Source: an uncultured Eubacteriales bacterium
Lineage (GTDB): Bacteria > Bacillota > Clostridia > Christensenellales > Aristaeellaceae
Reading direction: 5' to 3'
Assembly (NCBI GenBank): GCA_900542445.1
Contig: UQNN01000011.1
Coordinates: 1-64,000 of the forward strand
DNA length: 64,000 nucleotides
Below are positions 59,318 to 64,000 of the stretch, piece by piece; the stretch's first letter is position 1; each line of letters begins with the position of its first letter. Below the pieces are notes generated by a model. It did not search any database, had not been told where the DNA came from, and was given only the letters and a program-made list of their open reading frames with translations. Made by a program: the position numbers and the translations under genes.

Positions 59318-60822
59318 AGCGTATCCTCCTTCCTGCCGATCGCGCCGCGCGCAGCGAGCAGAAGCAGCACCGGCACGAAGCCGAACAGATAGCGGCTTCG
59401 TGCTTCCCAGAGCATCAGGAACAGCGTCGCGCCGAAGAACGCGACATACAGCATCGCGCCGGAAACATCCCGCCTGCGAATGTCGCGCACACAGGCGGCG
59501 AGTGCCAGCGTCAGCTGTGCCAGCCAGATGCCTGTGGTGAGCGCGCCGTATGCGCCGTAATGCGCCCGCCCTTCCAGCACGAAGGAAGAGACTGCGTTTT
59601 CCCGAACGGGTCCGTCGTCGAGCATTTCGGTCATGCCGAATGTGCCATCGCCGATGAACGCGCTGTTTTTGCGAAGCGCCGCTTCGGCCAGCCGGTTCGG
59701 GTAGCGCAGGGCGTAGATTCTATCCTTCATGCGGGCGTAAATTGAGTCCATGATGTCCGTGCGCGAAGCGCCGTCTTCCATCATGCCCCAGGTGATGCCG
59801 TAATCGCCCGTCGCGCCGCCGTAGGGATTGTCGCCCGTGGGGATGGACATCATGATCCAGTGGATCGTCGGCGTGTGGTGCTGCTCCACCATCGCGGGAT
59901 CAAGCACCTCGTATTTCATATAGCGCTGTACGACCGCCGTGCCGCCGCCGACCAGCGCCGCGCTCAGCAGGATGCAGACGACGGACTGCCTGGGCTTCAT
60001 CGTCAGCAGCCAGACGATGGCTGCCGCTATCAACGCGATGAGCGCCGTCATCTTGATCTGACAGCCGATCAGCACAACCAGAGAGCACCGCGCCGACAGC
60101 GCAAACCGGGCACGGGGATTCGCCGCGTCCTTTACGCGGAGCGCCAGATCCAGCGCCATTGCGATAAAGGGAAGGGAGAACGTGTCCGTATACAGCACGG
60201 CGGCGGCCAGCCAAAGCGGCAGACAGCAGGCCAGCATGAGCATGGTCATCAGCCTGCCCTTAGCGCCGGAGAGTCTTTCCGCGATGCGCAGAATCGCGCG
60301 CACGCCGAAAATATAGAGCACAGCCTGTGTCAGCGCCAACGGGAAAAACGTCTGCGTCACGCCGAGGGCGAAAAGCAGCTTGTAAAAGCCGGTCAGCATG
60401 AGCATGAAGCCCCACTGGTTTGAATAACGGCTTAGATAGAGATAAAAATCCGTGTAGCGATCAAAATTCCCGTCGGCGGCCAGCATCTGCGAACCGTTGT
60501 AGAGCATGAAGTTATCCCCGGCGGGCGTATATTCCAGCAAATACCCCATCAGCAGATGCGCGGCAAACAGACACGCGATGAACGTCGGCGCGATCACGCG
60601 CGCAAGACGCGCGGCTTTTTCATCCTCCAGGACGGAAACGGCGCGCCCGGCCAGGCAAAACAGCAGAAGCGCCGCGGCATAAGCGGCCCATGTTCCCCAA
60701 ACGGGGTAGCCGAAATGCGCGCGGGCGTAGGGGAGCAGCAGCGTGTTCGCCACGCCGACGCCCGACGCAAAGACGAAACAGCCCATGCCTGTTTTCAACA
60801 GCTTTTCACGCACGCCGTTCAC
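59314..60822 (-). CDS. Polytopic GT-C-like membrane protein B
   Basis: A 502-residue paralogue of the protein at 57812, with the same helix plan and the same loop (LEYTPAGDNFMLYNGSQML then YLYLSRYSNQWGF). An extracytoplasmic stretch near 330-390 (YEVLDPAMVEQHHTPTIHW) may hold acceptor-binding residues. Start overlaps the end of the preceding gene by 4 bases, and its own end overlaps protein A by 4, so the three are translated together. Confidence 0.75.
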   Translation of the reverse strand: MNGVREKLLKTGMGCFVFASGVGVANTLLLPYARAHFGYPVWGTWAAYAAALLLFCLAGRAVSVLEDEKAARLARVIAPTFIACLFAAHLLMGYLLEYTPAGDNFMLYNGSQMLAADGNFDRYTDFYLYLSRYSNQWGFMLMLTGFYKLLFALGVTQTFFPLALTQAVLYIFGVRAILRIAERLSGAKGRLMTMLMLACCLPLWLAAAVLYTDTFSLPFIAMALDLALRVKDAANPRARFALSARCSLVVLIGCQIKMTALIALIAAAIVWLLTMKPRQSVVCILLSAALVGGGTAVVQRYMKYEVLDPAMVEQHHTPTIHWIMMSIPTGDNPYGGATGDYGITWGMMEDGASRTDIMDSIYARMKDRIYALRYPNRLAEAALRKNSAFIGDGTFGMTEMLDDGPVRENAVSSFVLEGRAHYGAYGALTTGIWLAQLTLALAACVRDIRRRDVSGAMLYVAFFGATLFLMLWEARSRYLFGFVPVLLLLAARGAIGRKEDTL

Positions 60823-62294
60823 TCCTTCAAACGCAGCAGCTGATACTGCCCGGCCGTATCCACGCGCTCATATTCCGTCTCAAAAATCTGTGCGACGCGC
60901 TCGTCGTAGGGCGGGCTGAACGTGCGGTTGTAAAAGAGCACCAGCCAGCGCGGTGGATCGGTTTCAAACGTATCGACGATTTCATCCATCACCGCCGGAT
61001 CGGCTTGCGCCAGAATCTCCTGAAGGAAGTAGAAGCGCATGCAGGGCAGAGCCTTTGCCGCGACATACCACTTGGGCTCGACGCGGTAAGCCATGAAGCT
61101 GTCGCGCTCGTCCTCCGGCACCTGTGCCATCAGGGTCTGCGCGTCGGCGGCGAACTGTGCCAGTCCTTCGCGCTCGGAAAGGCGCGCCGCGTTGGCCGAC
61201 ACGCCGCTGATGCCCAGCCAGAGTGCGCTGACGGCGGCCAGCGTCAGTGCGGCGGCTTTTTGGGCGCGCGGCTGACGCAAAGCGCTGACAACGGCCATCG
61301 CGCCTACGGCGGCCAGCGGCGCGCCGAGCATCAGGTAATGGATGTAAAATTTGCGGGAAAGGAACGCGGCCAGCCCGCCGGCGGCGGCCGCCGCCAGCAT
61401 CGCCAAAGCGAGCAGAGGCGCGCGGCGCTTTTTCCAGACGGCGAGCGCGCCCGCACAGGCAAACGCTGCGACAATCATCGCCATGTGGCCGTAAGACGTG
61501 GTAAACAGCGCGGCAAAACGGTCGCCCGTGCCGCTGTCGGCGTACATCATGTTGTGGATGATCGCGCCGTACCATGCGGCGGAAAGCGCGCCCTTGGCGG
61601 CCAGCCAGATCAGGATGGGCAGGAACACGGCCAGCAGACCCAGCGTGAAACCCGCCGCGCACTGACCCAGTTGGGCAAACCGTTGTGTGATCGCCAGCCC
61701 GGCCGCCAGCACGGCCACCAGCGCAAAGATGGGCAGAGCGTTGTTGGCGCGCAGCGAAAAGGCCGCCGCCGCGCATACGCCCATACCTGCCGCCGGAAGA
61801 AACAGCTTTTCGCCGATTTTTTCCTGCCCAAAGACGCGGAGCGCCATATACAGCGCCAGCAGCGTCGGCAGATTGGTGTATTCCTCCGTCAGGTTGCCGC
61901 CGTCCATGAACGCGCACGTCATCGCCAGATAGACGAGCTGCGCCCAAACCGGCGGGCAGGAAAGCACTCTGGCCAGCGCGCGGACAACCGTCAGGCAGGC
62001 GAACAGCGCGACGACCTCCTGCAAAAACACGGCGGTCAGGTTATAGCCGCCGCCGATCCACTGCGGCAGCCCCTGAAGCGCAAAGAGCAGGGGGCCTTTG
62101 TGGTCAAACACATCGACATACGGCGCCCAGCCTTTGGCCAGCGCCGTGCCCATCGTCAGGTACATGGCGTTGTCGCTGCCGATGGCCGCGCCGAGCGGCG
62201 TGTTGTTGTAGGCGAAAAGAAGCATGTAGCCCGCCGCCATCAGCAGCGACAGCAGCAGGTTCAGCGCAAGCGCCTTTTTTTCTCTGCTGTGCAT
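60819..62294 (-). CDS. Polytopic GT-C/GT39-like membrane protein C
   Basis: A 491-residue membrane protein. After the first helix a loop reads IGSDNAMYLTMGTALAKGWAPYVDVFDHKGPLLFAL; the Asp in this loop and the DxFDHKGP motif are typical of polyprenyl-phosphate-sugar dependent GT-C enzymes (GT39/PMT-like). A soluble C-terminal part of about 80 residues follows the last helix (VEPKWYVAAKALPCMRFYFLQEILAQ). First of the three overlapping genes; begins 3 bases after the HAD gene's stop. Confidence 0.82.
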   Translation of the reverse strand: MHSREKKALALNLLLSLLMAAGYMLLFAYNNTPLGAAIGSDNAMYLTMGTALAKGWAPYVDVFDHKGPLLFALQGLPQWIGGGYNLTAVFLQEVVALFACLTVVRALARVLSCPPVWAQLVYLAMTCAFMDGGNLTEEYTNLPTLLALYMALRVFGQEKIGEKLFLPAAGMGVCAAAAFSLRANNALPIFALVAVLAAGLAITQRFAQLGQCAAGFTLGLLAVFLPILIWLAAKGALSAAWYGAIIHNMMYADSGTGDRFAALFTTSYGHMAMIVAAFACAGALAVWKKRRAPLLALAMLAAAAAGGLAAFLSRKFYIHYLMLGAPLAAVGAMAVVSALRQPRAQKAAALTLAAVSALWLGISGVSANAARLSEREGLAQFAADAQTLMAQVPEDERDSFMAYRVEPKWYVAAKALPCMRFYFLQEILAQADPAVMDEIVDTFETDPPRWLVLFYNRTFSPPYDERVAQIFETEYERVDTAGQYQLLRLKE

Positions 62295-62296
62295 GG

Positions 62297-63103
62297 TTAT
62301 GCCTCCGCCAGCCCAAGCCGTTCGCGGACCACGCGCATCACGCCGTTGTCGTCGTTGCCGGGCGCAATGTAGCGCGCCAGCTTTTTGAGCGCGGGGTGCG
62401 CGTTTTCCATCGCATAGCTCTCTCCGACGGCCTGCAAAAGTTCACAGTCGTTGAGATAATCGCCGAACGCCATACATTCTTCCGGCGAAATGCCCAGCTT
62501 CTGCTGAATGCCGCGCATCGCGCAGCCCTTGTTCACCCCCGGCTTCATGACGTCCACCCAATGTTCGCCGGAGAGGATGACCGCCAGCGGCCCTTCCAGA
62601 TGCTTTTTCAGTTCCGGCAGTTCATGCGTCTGTGCGTCGCCCTCGTCGTAAAAAGCGACCTTGCAGACGTCGCCGAGCTGGCCCAGCGCGGTCAGATCGT
62701 CCACAACCTCGACGCTGGGGTAATACATCTTCGTGTTGCGGATAAATTCCGGGGAAGCGGTCTTTTCAATCAGCGCCACGTCCGCGCGGCAGACGACGGG
62801 ATACACGCCCGAAAGCGCGCGCGTCGCCGTCACGATCCGCGTGATGAAGCTTGCGTCCACGGGGTCGATGAGCACGCGCTTATCGCGCTGCATGACCAGC
62901 GCGCCGTTTTCACAGAGGAAAAGGAGATCGTCGGCATACGCTTCAAAGTCGCGGCGCAGCGAGGCGTATTGCCTGCCGCTGGCGACGCAGAAGATCACGC
63001 CCTTTTCTCTGAGCTGCGCAATGACTTCGGGCAATTCGGGCGGCAGGCGCTTTTGGCTGTCCAGCAGCGTGCCGTCCATGTCGCAGGCAATCAGTTTGAT
63101 CAT
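62297..63103 (-). CDS. Cof-type HAD phosphatase
   Basis: A 268-residue HAD IIB hydrolase. Motif I LIACDMDGTLLDS, motif II FCVASGRQYASL, the lysine in KPGVNKGCAM and motif III MAFGDYLNDCELLQAVGESYAMENAH are intact. Cof-type enzymes dephosphorylate sugar phosphates and related compounds broadly. Start ATG 63103 after aaggagt. It is the first gene of the run that continues into the three membrane glycosyltransferase-like genes. Confidence 0.93.
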   Translation of the reverse strand: MIKLIACDMDGTLLDSQKRLPPELPEVIAQLREKGVIFCVASGRQYASLRRDFEAYADDLLFLCENGALVMQRDKRVLIDPVDASFITRIVTATRALSGVYPVVCRADVALIEKTASPEFIRNTKMYYPSVEVVDDLTALGQLGDVCKVAFYDEGDAQTHELPELKKHLEGPLAVILSGEHWVDVMKPGVNKGCAMRGIQQKLGISPEECMAFGDYLNDCELLQAVGESYAMENAHPALKKLARYIAPGNDDNGVMRVVRERLGLAEA

Positions 63104-63154
63104 ATTCCAAAACTCCTTTGATTTCGGTATCTTTCGGGAGGATAGCGCATAGAG

Positions 63155-63310
63155 ATTAACGTTTGGGGCGCTGCCCCAAGCCCCGGCGGGGAATGATTCC
63201 CATGTACCCTTGCTTCATGAATGATAAAGATTTAAACCGCCGCGAAGCGAGGCGGAAGATCAGGGAAACTCAGTTCCCTTGCAGGGCTTGGGACGGAACC
63301 CCAACCGGTT
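63155..63310. repeat. GC-rich interspersed repeat
   Basis: ggggcgctgccccaagccccgg at the left and ggcttgggacggaacccc at the right form imperfect inverted arms around about 90 bases with further hairpins (ccgccgcgaagcgaggcgg). The right arm runs into the end of the GNAT gene. The hairpin-rich gap near 30,960-31,005 has a similar ending (ggcggaacctcaatcg). Confidence 0.45.
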
Positions 63311-63875
63311 TTCTTGGATCGCTCTTGAGAATCGCGTAAAGCGCCACGTCCACAAATTTCCCCTTGTTGTAGAGCCGCTGGCGCAAAACGCCCTCTTTGC
63401 GCATGCCGCATTTTTCCATCACGCGGCCGGAGGCGGGATTGTCCAGTTCGTGTTGAGCCTCGATGCGGTTGATATCCATCGATTCAAACGTGTAGTCGAT
63501 GACCCGCGCAAGCGCTTCCGTCATGTAGCCGCCGTTCCAAAGCCAACGAGCCAGAGAATAGCCGATTTCCACACTTGCGTTATCCATGCTGTAATCCATG
63601 TAGCCGATGGTGCCGACCAGATGCCGGGTCTGCCTGTCGATGATGCCCCAGCTGCTTGGTTCGTCCGCGCGGTAGCGGCGCAGCATGTAGCGGCAGTAGT
63701 CCTTCGCTTCGCCGATATCCCTTTGCGCGGACCAGAGCACGTGGCACGCGACTTCCTCGTCGCGGCTGTATTCAAAAATGTCTTTTGCATCCTTCATCGT
63801 CATCCGCCGCAGAATCAGCCGCGGCGTTTCGAGCGTCGGCATGGAGAAAAGACCGTATTCGTTCGGGGTAAACAT
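63270..63875 (-). CDS. GNAT acetyltransferase (RimJ/RimL type)
   Basis: A 201-residue GNAT protein: LETPRLILRRMTMKDAKDIFEY at the start, acetyl-CoA loop SLARWLWNGGYMTEALARVIDY, then NPASGRVMEKCGMRKEGVLRQRLYNKGKFVDVALY. Likely acetylates a protein N-terminus or small amine; the target is unknown. The last 13 residues or so (KPVGVPSQALQGN) are encoded by the neighbouring interspersed repeat, so the normal C-terminus has been replaced. Start at 63875, or MPTLETP at 63842. Confidence 0.88.
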   Translation of the reverse strand: MFTPNEYGLFSMPTLETPRLILRRMTMKDAKDIFEYSRDEEVACHVLWSAQRDIGEAKDYCRYMLRRYRADEPSSWGIIDRQTRHLVGTIGYMDYSMDNASVEIGYSLARWLWNGGYMTEALARVIDYTFESMDINRIEAQHELDNPASGRVMEKCGMRKEGVLRQRLYNKGKFVDVALYAILKSDPRKPVGVPSQALQGN

Positions 63876-64000
63876 GTCCTTGATTCCCTTCGTTGAAGCC
63901 GATCTGAAATTCGCGCGGCCTGTGCGCGCGCAATCGGTTCTCCTTATTATACACGAATCATCTCAAAAGCGAAACCCCATTGCGAAGATCCGTCTTCGTT

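Overview
The window looks like a chromosomal piece of a Gram-positive, low-to-moderate GC anaerobe of the Clostridia, probably gut-associated and possibly near Christensenellales. Three things support this: a T-box in front of leuS, a CIRCE operator in front of htpG and a cggR-type glycolytic operon, together with a GC-rich core. The placement is an inference; no rRNA is present.

Bases 1 to about 15,540 are a visibly AT-richer genomic island. Its right end lies against a tRNA-Ser(CGA) gene and carries a tyrosine integrase, an excisionase-like protein and a DUF3848-like protein. Its cargo starts with three tandem copies of a two-gene secreted cassette: a small Sec-exported protein of about 140 residues and a larger exported protein of 360-380 residues. 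The cassette starts carry a palindromic leader element of 61 bases that is identical in every copy. The two copies whose upstream DNA is inside the window also have a 9-10 codon leader peptide. Each cassette has its own unrelated hairpin between the two genes. Next come a polytopic glycosyltransferase-like protein, a two-permease ABC exporter with its ATPase, a propeller/solute-binding fusion, an ECF sigma factor, an XRE regulator whose ribosome binding site sits in a stem-loop, and a candidate structured RNA of about 420 bases. I recognise no described system that joins these parts.

Bases 15.5-32.6 kb are ordinary core: htpG under CIRCE, a split chromate transporter, a GGDEF/EAL protein, T-box-leuS, a BlaI/BlaR1-like pair, serine dehydratase (sdaAA/sdaAB), an exonuclease, a D-aminopeptidase, deoD, a HAD phosphatase and a DapA-family lyase. 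Bases 32.6-39.8 kb run on the minus strand: an RsmF-like methylase, a thioredoxin-reductase-like flavoprotein, a GH65 phosphorylase, a YhcH-family protein, a DUF3842 protein and an SGNH-like protein.

Bases 40.0-46.4 kb hold a transglutaminase-like protein followed by a compact type IV pilus-like operon (PilC, four small single-pass proteins, a PilT-type ATPase) and a SARP/BTAD regulator. Bases 46.7-52.3 kb hold a nicotinamidase-like gene and cggR-pgk-tpiA-gpmI. Bases 52.6-56.3 kb form an ECF sigma/anti-sigma (DUF4349) locus with two matching ECF-type promoters, a secreted SH3 protein with a frameshift in its signal peptide, and a SIMPL protein. Bases 56.4-63.9 kb (minus strand) contain murA, three overlapping membrane glycosyltransferase-like genes, a Cof-type HAD phosphatase and a GNAT acetyltransferase. 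Interspersed two-hairpin repeats occur near 29.0-29.2 kb and 52.3 kb.
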